A stretch of 20,182 bases of DNA from Cloacibacterium sp964530915 (GTDB lineage: Bacteria > Bacteroidota > Bacteroidia > Flavobacteriales > Weeksellaceae): the NCBI GenBank assembly GCA_964530915.1, contig CAZHCK010000042.1, positions 1 through 20,182 on the forward strand. Direction: 5' to 3'. The notes beneath the pieces were generated by a model. It saw nothing but the letters and a program-made list of their open reading frames with translations. It did no database searches and was not told where the DNA came from. Below, piece after piece: positions 6,604 to 13,018 of this stretch; the stretch's first letter is position 1, and every line of letters begins with the position of its first letter. Both the position numbers and the translations under genes were made by a program.

Positions 6604-8019
6604 ATGAAAATCAATTTAACCCAAAATAAAAATTTCAAACTTTTTAAAATCATTTCTAAAGTCGCCCAAGAAAACAACCAAACGGTTTATATTGTTGGCG
6701 GTTACGTTCGTGATTTGTTGATGCAAAGAAAAGCACCAACAGACATCGATTTTGTAACCGAACAAAGCGGAATAGAACTCGCAAAAGCGGTAGGAAAAGA
6801 ACTCGGAGATTTGAAAGTTTCTGTTTTTAAAACTTACGGAACTGCGATGATTAAATACCAAGATTTGGATTTGGAATTTGTAGGTGCCAGAAAAGAAAGC
6901 TATTCCGAAGATTCTAGAAAACCAGCGGTAGAAACCGGAACTTTGGAAGACGACCAAAAACGCAGAGATTTTACCGTAAATGCACTGGCAATTTCTCTCA
7001 ATGCAGAAAATTTTGGAGAACTGATTGATCCTTTCAACGGAAGAGAAGATATGCAGAACAAAATTCTGCGAACGCCTCTAGAACCAGCGCAAACATATTC
7101 AGATGACCCGCTCAGAATGATGAGAGCCATAAGATTTGCATCGGTTTTACATTTTAAGATTGAAGAAAATTCCCTAGAAGCCATCAAACAAGAAGCAGAA
7201 CGTATCAAAATTGTTTCGATGGAAAGGATTATGGTGGAATTCAACAAAATTATGTTGAGCGAAAAACCTTCGGTTGGTTTAAAATTGATGGAAGAAACTA
7301 CTCTTTTAGAAAAAATAATTCCAGAATTAACGGCACTGAAAGGCATTGAAGAAGTAGAAGGACAAACGCACAAAGATAATTTTTGGCACACACTAGAAGT
7401 AGTGGATAATATTTCTAAAAATACAGATAATCTTTGGTTAAGATGGGCTGCTTTATTGCACGATATCGGAAAAGCTCCGACTAAAAAATTTGTAGAAAAA
7501 ATTGGTTGGACTTTCCACGGACATGAATTTCTAGGTTCTAAAATGGTGAAAAACCTTTTCACGAGGCTGAAGTTACCATTAGGACATGACATGAAATATG
7601 TTCAAAAAATGGTAAAGCTTTCATCCAGACCGATTGCTTTGATTGACGATGGAACTTCGGATTCTGCCTTGAGAAGATTACTTTTTGATGCTGGTGAAGA
7701 TTTAGAAGATTTATTCACGCTTTGTAAAGCAGACATCACTACGAAAAACGCTCAAAAGCAGGAAAAATTCAAGAAAAATTTTGAATATGTAGCGAAGAAA
7801 ATCAAGGAAGTGGAAGAAAAAGACCACGTTAGAAATTTTCAACCCCCTATTTCTGGAGAAGAAATTATGGAAATGTTCCAATTGAAACCCGGTCGTGAAA
7901 TTGGAATCCTAAAAGAAAAAGTAAAAGAAGCAATTTTAGAAGGTGAAATTGCAAACGATAAAGACGAAGCTAGAAATTTTGTGATTAAAGAAGCGAAACT
8001 TTTAGGCTTAGAATTATAA
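6604..8019 (+). CDS. cca: tRNA CCA nucleotidyltransferase with HD domain
   Basis: The protein adds or repairs the 3' CCA end of tRNAs using CTP and ATP. At 471 residues it is a class II enzyme with an extra C-terminal HD phosphohydrolase domain. The head domain shows IVGGYVRDLL (GG at 32-33, RD at 36-37), the catalytic carboxylates Asp47 and Asp49 in DIDFV, and RRDFTVNALAI at about 120-130. The neck has DPLRMMRAIRFA. The HD motif is LLHDIGKAP (His286-Asp287), with an upstream His in DNFWHTLEVVDNI. Class II enzymes share this head with poly(A) polymerase, but CCA addition is the expected job here. Palindromic repeats sit on both sides, and a bidirectional terminator follows. Confidence 0.92.
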   Translation: MKINLTQNKNFKLFKIISKVAQENNQTVYIVGGYVRDLLMQRKAPTDIDFVTEQSGIELAKAVGKELGDLKVSVFKTYGTAMIKYQDLDLEFVGARKESYSEDSRKPAVETGTLEDDQKRRDFTVNALAISLNAENFGELIDPFNGREDMQNKILRTPLEPAQTYSDDPLRMMRAIRFASVLHFKIEENSLEAIKQEAERIKIVSMERIMVEFNKIMLSEKPSVGLKLMEETTLLEKIIPELTALKGIEEVEGQTHKDNFWHTLEVVDNISKNTDNLWLRWAALLHDIGKAPTKKFVEKIGWTFHGHEFLGSKMVKNLFTRLKLPLGHDMKYVQKMVKLSSRPIALIDDGTSDSALRRLLFDAGEDLEDLFTLCKADITTKNAQKQEKFKKNFEYVAKKIKEVEEKDHVRNFQPPISGEEIMEMFQLKPGREIGILKEKVKEAILEGEIANDKDEARNFVIKEAKLLGLEL

Positions 8020-8022
8020 ATC

Positions 8023-8078
8023 TCTCGCTGATTTAGCAGATAATTAAAAATTCTGCATTATCTGCTTAATCTGCGAGA
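8023..8078. repeat. Palindromic TCTCGC.GATT element, copy 2, downstream of cca
   Basis: The outer arms are TCTCGCTGATT (8023-8033) and AATCTGCGAGA (8068-8078), with one mismatch. The inner arms AGCAGATAAT (8035-8044) and ATTATCTGCT (8057-8066) are perfect, giving a stem of about 22 bp around a 12-nt loop. It shares its ends with copy 1 at 6531-6589. The element starts 3 bp after the cca stop. Confidence 0.75.
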
Positions 8079-8093
8079 AAAATAATATTAAGA

Positions 8094-8121
8094 AAAATCC
8101 CTCAAAAATTTGAGGGATTTT
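8094..8121. terminator. Bidirectional terminator between cca and hemL
   Basis: AAAATCCCTCAAA (8094-8106) pairs perfectly with TTTGAGGGATTTT (8109-8121), with a T-rich tract on both strands. It lies between two convergent genes and ends 3 bp before the hemL stop codon, so it probably serves both. Confidence 0.85.
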
Positions 8122-8124
8122 ATT

Positions 8125-9423
8125 TTAGTCTTCAACTTTATCAGAATAATCAAAATTTCTAACGGCTTCAAGTGTTTTATCTATTTCGGTTTCGTTAATC
8201 GAATCAGAAATAAACCACGTTTCATAACCACTTGGCGGAAGATAAATTCCTTGAGCCAACAATTGATGGAAGAAATTATTGAACAATGAGTGGTTAGAAT
8301 CTGCAGCTTCCTCAAAATTAGAAACCCTATTCGTGTGGAAGAAAACACTCATCATACTTCCTTTTCTATTGATTTTATGGGCAATTCCTTTCTCATTGAG
8401 AATTTTGCCAATTTCAAAATCTAGCGTTTCTGTAGTTTTATTCAGTTTTTCGTAGAAATTAGGATTGTTTTTGATGAGTTGAAGCGTGGTCAATCCAGCT
8501 CTCATTGCTAGAGGATTTCCACTGAGCGTTCCCGCTTGATACACATCACCTCTTGGTGAAAGTTTATTCATAATTTCGTTTCTTGCAGCAAAAGCACCAA
8601 CTGGCATTCCTCCGCCAATTACTTTTCCGTAAGTCACGATATCTGCTTTTACATTGTACAATTCTTGTGCGCCACCAAAAGCCAATCTGAAACCTGTCAT
8701 TACTTCATCAAAAATCAATAAAGCACCATTTTCATCACAAACTTTTCTTAAATTTTGAAGGAAATTATTTTCTGGCAAAACGCAACCCATGTTTCCTGCA
8801 ACTGGTTCTACAATAATCGCGGCAATTTCTCCTTGATTGTGACGGAACAAATCCTCTACTTGTTCTATATCATTGTATTTTGCTAATAGCGTATCTTTTG
8901 CAGTTCCAGAAGTTACGCCTGGAGAATTTGGATTCCCGAAAGTTGCCGCTCCACTTCCAGCTTTAATCAAAAATGAATCTGAATGACCATGATAGCAACC
9001 TTCAAATTTGATAATTTTTTCTCTTCCTGTATAACCTCTTGCTAAACGAATCGCGCTCATACAAGCTTCCGTTCCCGAAGAAACCATTCTGATTTGGTCA
9101 ATATTCGGAACATTTTCAATGATGAATTTTGCAATTTCGGTTTCTAATTCTGTTGGCGCACCAAAAGAAAAGCCTTTTTCTGCTTGTAATTTTACCGCTT
9201 CTACTACCTCATCATGAGCGTGACCTACAATTGCTGGTCCCCAAGAATTGATGTAATCTACATACGTTCTATCATCTGCATCTGTTAAATAAGCACCTTT
9301 CGCAGATTTCATAAAAATAGGAACTCCTCCTACTGATTTAAATGCACGAACTGGAGAATTAACACCTCCTGGAATATATTTGTACGCCTCTTCAAATAAA
9401 GCCGAACTTCTTTGATATAACAT
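8125..9423 (-). CDS. hemL: Glutamate-1-semialdehyde 2,1-aminomutase
   Basis: This PLP enzyme turns glutamate-1-semialdehyde into 5-aminolevulinate, the C5 route to heme. The 432-residue product has the usual family length and the family start RSSALFEEAYKYIPGGVNSP. It has VSSGTEACMSAIRLAR (PLP phosphate site), EGCYHGHSDS, FDEVMTGFR with the PLP-ring Asp, and the Schiff-base Lys267 in TYGKVIGGGMPVGAF. The frame is open up to 9465, but I chose the ATG at 9423 (MLYQRSSALF); the extra 14 residues match nothing in the family. The gene is a single unit: it converges on cca and is preceded by a repeat-rich stretch of about 180 bp. No clear -7 element was found upstream. Confidence 0.95.
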   Translation of the reverse strand: MLYQRSSALFEEAYKYIPGGVNSPVRAFKSVGGVPIFMKSAKGAYLTDADDRTYVDYINSWGPAIVGHAHDEVVEAVKLQAEKGFSFGAPTELETEIAKFIIENVPNIDQIRMVSSGTEACMSAIRLARGYTGREKIIKFEGCYHGHSDSFLIKAGSGAATFGNPNSPGVTSGTAKDTLLAKYNDIEQVEDLFRHNQGEIAAIIVEPVAGNMGCVLPENNFLQNLRKVCDENGALLIFDEVMTGFRLAFGGAQELYNVKADIVTYGKVIGGGMPVGAFAARNEIMNKLSPRGDVYQAGTLSGNPLAMRAGLTTLQLIKNNPNFYEKLNKTTETLDFEIGKILNEKGIAHKINRKGSMMSVFFHTNRVSNFEEAADSNHSLFNNFFHQLLAQGIYLPPSGYETWFISDSINETEIDKTLEAVRNFDYSDKVED

Positions 9424-9473
9424 AATTTTGAATTTATTTTTTAATGTTTTGGGCGTGTCCTTCATAAAAATTT

Positions 9474-9503
9474 CAGATTCTTCATTCCATTCAGAATGAC
9501 AAA
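9474..9503. repeat. Second variant of the GTCATTC...GAATCT intergenic repeat
   Basis: AGATTCTTCATTCCATTCAG followed by AATGACAAAA is the reverse-complement relative of the word at 5045-5069, with about 6 bp more in the middle. It abuts another element at 9515-9590. Confidence 0.55.
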
Positions 9504-9514
9504 AATTTTTATTT

Positions 9515-9590
9515 CAGGTCGCGCTTTTCGTTACAATTCCTCACTCGCTTTCAGCGGTTGCGGGATTTTCACTTCAATCGCTCACGCAAA
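9515..9590. repeat. GC-richer intergenic element between hemL and the glucosaminidase gene
   Basis: This block is much richer in G+C than its surroundings and carries CG-rich words such as GGTCGCGCTTTTCG, CTCACTCGCTTTCAGCGG, TTGCGGGATTTTCAC and AATCGCTCACGCAAA. It has no sustained reading frame. From memory it resembles a dispersed flavobacterial intergenic repeat; copy number cannot be seen here. It occupies most of the 184-bp gap upstream of hemL. Confidence 0.5.
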
Positions 9591-9607
9591 ATTCTTTACA
9601 AAAAATT

Positions 9608-10803
9608 TTATCTAGGTTTTCTGTTTTTTAGATAAATTAATTGACCTTCTTTTACTTTATCTCCATATTCCATGCGGTTTTTGTCATAAAGTTTATCGAG
9701 TCTTATGGCAAATTTCTGTGCGATAGAATACATATTATCTCCTTTTTCGGCGCGATAGGTTTCTACACTTCCGCTAGAATTTTTCTTTTCGAGGAAGAGA
9801 ATTTGTCCTTCTTTTAAAGTCTGGGAAGAAAGTTCGTTCCATTTCATCAATTTAGATGTAGACACGCCATATTTTTTAGAAATATCGTGTAAGTTTACTT
9901 CCGAAGCATCGTCATAATCTGGTTCCATTGGAATCACAATATATCTCAAAGCTTCATTAGGATGCGCTTTCATCAAAACCGATAATAAAACTTCTTCTTT
10001 AGTCAATTTTACAGGTTCTGGAGCATCGATTACGACTTTTGGAGCTTCTTCTTTTTTAGGAGTTGGTAAATTTTTAGCTAAAAATTCTTTATCATTCACC
10101 AAATCAGGATACAAAGCCAAAAGTTTTTCTGTGACTTGTTCCTTCTTGATATAGTCAAATTCAAAAAGTTTATATTTCTGAATTTTATCGATCAAAATAT
10201 AGGCATACCTAGGATTAGTAGCATAACCTGCTTTTTTCAATCCATGAGCCCAAGCGTTATAATCTTTTGGGTCAAGTTGAAATAAATTTTTGTAAAAAGG
10301 ACGATTTACCAAAAACAAAGAATGGTCTCTGTATGATTCTCTAGGATCTTCATACACACGGAAACATTCATTTGGTGCGTCATCAGTATGTTTCATGGTT
10401 TTGCCCGTCCAGTTTTCTTTACACTTAATTCCGAAGTGATTTTTCCCTTCTTGTGCCAATCTAGACTGACCACCACCTGTTTCTAAAAGTCCTTGCGCCA
10501 AAGTAATAGAAGCGGGAATATTGTATAATTCCATTTCTTCTACAGCATATTGTGCAAATCGCTGAATGTANNNNNNNNNNNNNNNNNNNNNNNNNNNNNN
10601 NNNNNNNNNNNNNNNNNNNNNNNNNNNNNNNNNNNNNNNNNNNNNNNNNNNNNNNNNNNNNNNNNNNNNNGAATATTGTATAATTCCATTTCTTCTACAG
10701 CATATTGTGCAAATCGCTGAATGTACTGGTCTTCGGTTTTCCAAGTTTGGGCTTGGTAACTATTTGCAATAATTAATATGAATACTGAAAAAAATTTCTT
10801 CAT
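9608..10803 (-). CDS. Exported GH73 glucosaminidase with LysM repeats, split by a false assembly gap
   Basis: The protein is a probable peptidoglycan N-acetylglucosaminidase. Collapsing the gap (see 10516-10725) gives an in-frame product of 346 residues. It has a signal peptide (MKKFFSVFILIIANSYQAQ, cut near Ala18). A glucosaminidase domain follows at about 27-165, with catalytic Glu56 in LAQGLLETGGGQSRLA and the family motifs HFGIKC, FRVYEDPRESYRDHS and LKKAGYATNPRYA. Two C-terminal LysM-like modules, starting DISKKYGVSTSKLMKWN and EKGDNMYSIAQKFAI, should anchor it to the wall. Its ATG overlaps the upstream stop as TAATG, so it is translationally coupled to the desulfhydrase-like gene. The gene is real and intact; only the assembly is broken. 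Confidence 0.88.
10516..10725. other. False scaffold gap: 100 N flanked by an identical 55-bp overlap
   Basis: Bases 10516-10570 and 10671-10725 are the same 55-bp sequence in direct orientation, beginning GAATATTGTATAATTCC, with 100 N at 10571-10670 between. This is what two contigs look like when they share an unmerged k-mer-sized overlap. Removing 155 bp (10571-10725) leaves 1041 bp, exactly 347 codons, and joins signal peptide to catalytic domain in frame. Confidence 0.93.
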
Positions 10804-11714
10804 TAACTTTCTATTTTGATTATGGGTCTATTTTTCTTTTTCAACATTTCGTTTGCGCCTTTTATTCCTTGCAAACCTCCTGTATGAAAAGCTAAAATCT
10901 TGCTATCTTCTGGGAAATAATCTTCTTCTATGAGTTCAAAAATCTTCCTGAGCATTTTCCCAGTGTAAACAGGCTCTAAAATAATGCCAAAATCTTGATA
11001 AAATTTATTTATAAAACGAATATTTTCGTCTGTTATTTTGCCAAAACCTCCATCAGAAGCATCAAAAATGGTGAAATTTTGTCTTTTAGAAAAATTTAAA
11101 ATCCTTTTTTCTAAAGATTCATCTTTTACCGCTTTGAAACCTAACACTTTTTGATGTTCTTCAGCAAATTTAGAAATTCCTGAAATGGTTCCTCCCGTTC
11201 CTATAGCGCTGCAAAGATAGTCAAAATCTTGAGTTTCTTCATTGAGCATAAACTGAATTCCTTCTACTGCATTTTCATTAGTCCCTCCTTCTGGAACCAC
11301 CAAACTTTCGGGAAATTCTTCTTGAAGGTCTTTCATCAAAGTTTCCTTGTCTCTGTAAACTTCTCTTGTTACAAATCTGAAAGTCATTCCATTTTGGTGC
11401 GCTAAAGAAAGGGTGGGATTTTCTTGCCAAGTGTTTTCTAATTCATCTCCTCTGATAATTCCTAGAGTTTCGATGCCAAATTCTTTTCCCAAAGCTGCAG
11501 TTGCCGCAATATGATTAGAAAAAGCACCTCCGAAAGTGATGATTTTTCTTTCTGAAACTTCTTTTTCCAAATATTTTTTGACATTGTAAAACATTTTCCA
11601 ATATTTATTTCCAGAAATTTCGGGATGGGTAAGGTCTTCTCTTTTGATGAAAAGTCTTGCTTTTTTTCCGATAGGAATTTCTACAATTGGAATTTTATGT
11701 TGGGGTAAATTCAT
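10803..11714 (-). CDS. D-cysteine desulfhydrase/ACC deaminase-family PLP enzyme
   Basis: The 303-residue protein belongs to the tryptophan-synthase-beta fold group that includes D-cysteine desulfhydrase and 1-aminocyclopropane-1-carboxylate deaminase. The start IKREDLTHPEISGNKYWK carries the Schiff-base Lys37. ITFGGAFSNHIAATAALG carries the nucleophile Ser66-Asn67-His68. AIGTGGTISGISKFA binds the PLP phosphate, and the C-terminal AFHTGGLQG closes the ring site. D-cysteine breakdown is more plausible than ACC deamination in a flavobacterium, but the two cannot be told apart by eye. It is the middle gene of a minus-strand operon, 22 bp after the HExxH gene and overlapping the glucosaminidase start by 1 nt. 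The link with wall turnover may be only positional. Confidence 0.82.
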   Translation of the reverse strand: MNLPQHKIPIVEIPIGKKARLFIKREDLTHPEISGNKYWKMFYNVKKYLEKEVSERKIITFGGAFSNHIAATAALGKEFGIETLGIIRGDELENTWQENPTLSLAHQNGMTFRFVTREVYRDKETLMKDLQEEFPESLVVPEGGTNENAVEGIQFMLNEETQDFDYLCSAIGTGGTISGISKFAEEHQKVLGFKAVKDESLEKRILNFSKRQNFTIFDASDGGFGKITDENIRFINKFYQDFGIILEPVYTGKMLRKIFELIEEDYFPEDSKILAFHTGGLQGIKGANEMLKKKNRPIIKIES

Positions 11715-11736
11715 GTTCTTATGTATTCATTAAAAA

Positions 11737-12066
11737 TCACACTCTGTACTTCCAAAAGCTCCAAATTTTTCTGGTTTCGAGGTAATTTAAATCTTCTTCC
11801 ATAGCGTAAGCTTCTCTTTCGAAACTGATATTTCGGTAAGCCAAATGTTTGTCTTTTAACTTAAAATACCAATAGTAATATTCTACTACATAACACAAAT
11901 AAAAGAAAATAATGAGGAGTTCTAATTGCTGACGAATGTGAATTTTTTCATGATTAATGAGTATTTTATTTTCCTTAAACGCTGATTCACGAAGAAAAAT
12001 GAACGGAAAAATGGTAATTCCGTTGATTCTGGTCTTTCGGAGAAGGCGTAAACTCAAAATAATCAT
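11737..12066 (-). CDS. Small HExxH protein, putative metallopeptidase-like, uncharacterised
   Basis: The 109-residue protein has HEKIH at 39-43 (an HExxH zinc motif). A hydrophobic segment at about 50-66 follows, then FEREAY at 82-87, where Glu83 or Glu85 could serve as a third ligand. The layout resembles a minimal gluzincin or an M56-like fragment, and I believe homologous small proteins are conserved in flavobacteria. Activity is not shown. The frame runs up to 12105, but I chose the ATG at 12066. A good promoter (-33 TTG, 17 bp, TATCTTTG at 12071-12078) lies between the two candidates. Transcription would begin almost at the 12066 ATG, giving a leaderless or near-leaderless message. It opens the operon with the desulfhydrase-like and glucosaminidase genes. 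Confidence 0.78.
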   Translation of the reverse strand: MIILSLRLLRKTRINGITIFPFIFLRESAFKENKILINHEKIHIRQQLELLIIFFYLCYVVEYYYWYFKLKDKHLAYRNISFEREAYAMEEDLNYLETRKIWSFWKYRV

Positions 12067-12070
12067 AGAA

Positions 12071-12098
12071 CAAAGATATGAAAAGTTAAAAGGAGCAA
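12071..12098 (-). promoter_or_regulatory. Promoter of the HExxH-desulfhydrase-glucosaminidase operon
   Basis: On the minus strand, TTG is followed 17 bp later by TATCTTTG (12071-12078), a full match to the -7 consensus TAnnTTTG. Only 4 nt separate it from the ATG at 12066. This is the best promoter match in the window and it decides the start of the HExxH gene. Confidence 0.65.
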
Positions 12099-12117
12099 TT
12101 ATCACAATGATTTAAAA

Positions 12118-12127
12118 NNNNNNNNNN
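12118..12127. other. 10-N assembly gap in intergenic DNA
   Basis: Ten N lie between the divergent HExxH operon and the DUF5522 gene. The flanks show no clear overlap, so the true length is unknown, and promoter sequence for the plus-strand pair may be missing here. Confidence 0.95.
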
Positions 12128-12157
12128 ATATGATTGAATTTTTTGTAATTTTATGGA

Positions 12158-12349
12158 ATGAAATTTGATAAAGAATTAGTAGAAGGCGAAGATTTTTATT
12201 ATAATGAATTAGGTTACAAAGTTTTCACCGAAAGATACCACTTAAAACGCGGTTATTGCTGTAAAAGTGGTTGTAAACATTGTCCTTATGGTTATGATAA
12301 AAAGACTGATTCTTTTAAAAAAATTGAGAAAAAACCACATAAATCATAA
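12158..12349 (+). CDS. DUF5522 small Cys-rich protein
   Basis: The 63-residue protein matches the DUF5522 pattern: an acidic start (VEGEDFYYNELGYKVFTERYHLKRG), then the cysteine cluster CCKSGCKHCPYG, and a lysine-rich tail. Cys34, Cys35, Cys39 and Cys42 could bind zinc or an Fe-S cluster; this is inference. It has no signal peptide or membrane span. The start at 12158 gives the usual family N-terminus. It is 3 bp upstream of the DUF4136 lipoprotein, so the two are co-transcribed, but no common function is known to me. Confidence 0.82.
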   Translation: MKFDKELVEGEDFYYNELGYKVFTERYHLKRGYCCKSGCKHCPYGYDKKTDSFKKIEKKPHKS

Positions 12350-12352
12350 AAA

Positions 12353-12880
12353 ATGAAGAAATATTTTTTCCTTTTGTTGGCCTCAGCAGCACTTTTTGTT
12401 ACGTCTTGTTCACCATTTAATGTGAGAACAGATTATGCTGAAACTGCCAATTTTAGTTCTTATAAAACATATCAGTTTAGAGTAGATGATTTAAAACTGA
12501 ATGATTTAGACAAGGACCGTGTTTTAAACGAAGTATCTAAAAACCTACAAATGAAAGGTTTATCAGCATCTCAAACTCCCGATTTAGTTGTAAACCTGAA
12601 AGCTTCTCATAAAAAAATAGAAGATACTAGAATTGAACCTAGTTTCGGTGTTTACGGTTGGGGAAGACCTTTTGGTTGGGGAGTTGGAATGAGCAGAGCT
12701 TGGACTACCGACTACAACAGAGGAAGTTTGATTATTGACATCGTAGATGCTAAAACTGGAAAATTAGTTTGGCAAGGTGTAGGAAGCGGAATCAATGTAG
12801 ATTCTCCTAAATCTAAACAAAAACAAATTCCAGCGATTGTAGCAGAGATTATGGCCAATTATCCGCCTGTGAAAAAATAA
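12353..12880 (+). CDS. DUF4136-domain lipoprotein
   Basis: The 175-residue protein has a type II signal peptide with lipobox VTSC and Cys19 as the lipidated residue. The rest fits DUF4136. It opens with VRTDYAETANFSSYKTYQF, followed by a helix with DRVLNEVSKNLQMKGL and SQTPDLVVNLKAS. A Gly- and aromatic-rich loop (GVYGWGRPFGWGVGM) comes next. The family end SLIIDIVDAKTGKLVWQGVG is present. It should sit in the outer or inner membrane facing the periplasm. The molecular role is not known. It follows the DUF5522 gene by 3 bp, and a GC-rich hairpin downstream ends the transcript. Confidence 0.87.
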   Translation: MKKYFFLLLASAALFVTSCSPFNVRTDYAETANFSSYKTYQFRVDDLKLNDLDKDRVLNEVSKNLQMKGLSASQTPDLVVNLKASHKKIEDTRIEPSFGVYGWGRPFGWGVGMSRAWTTDYNRGSLIIDIVDAKTGKLVWQGVGSGINVDSPKSKQKQIPAIVAEIMANYPPVKK

Positions 12881-12910
12881 AAATCCTTTTCACTTTAATA
12901 TTATTGTTCA

Positions 12911-12951
12911 AAAACCTACGGCGCGAGCTTTGCTCGCGCCGTAGGTTTTTT
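12911..12951 (+). terminator. Very strong GC-rich hairpin terminator after the DUF4136 gene
   Basis: AAAACCTACGGCGCGAGC (12911-12928) and GCTCGCGCCGTAGGTTTT (12932-12949) form a perfect 18-bp stem with a TTT loop, then more T. The A-run on the left makes it work on both strands. Its G+C content is far above its surroundings, which suggests a mobile or repeat-derived hairpin. Confidence 0.8.
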
Positions 12952-12967
12952 CTTATTTTAAAACAAA

Positions 12968-12992
12968 AAAATCGGGAAGACTTCCCGATTTT
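12968..12992 (-). terminator. Terminator of pafA
   Basis: AAAATCGGGAAG (12968-12979) and CTTCCCGATTTT (12981-12992) are complementary around one base. On the minus strand the stem is followed by a T-rich tract. It starts 26 bp after the pafA stop, back to back with the hairpin at 12911. Confidence 0.8.
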
Positions 12993-13018
12993 ATAATATC
13001 CTAATAGATGAAAATCTA

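Noticed and set aside
6900..7592. 230-residue minus-strand open frame opposite cca
   Set aside because: It lies entirely within cca, has the Ser/Leu/Ile-rich composition of a shadow frame, and shows no domain or start context.
10516..10725. A genuine 55-bp direct duplication or insertion within the glucosaminidase gene
   Set aside because: The copies are identical and separated only by exactly 100 N, and collapsing them restores frame and domain continuity. An assembly artefact is far simpler.
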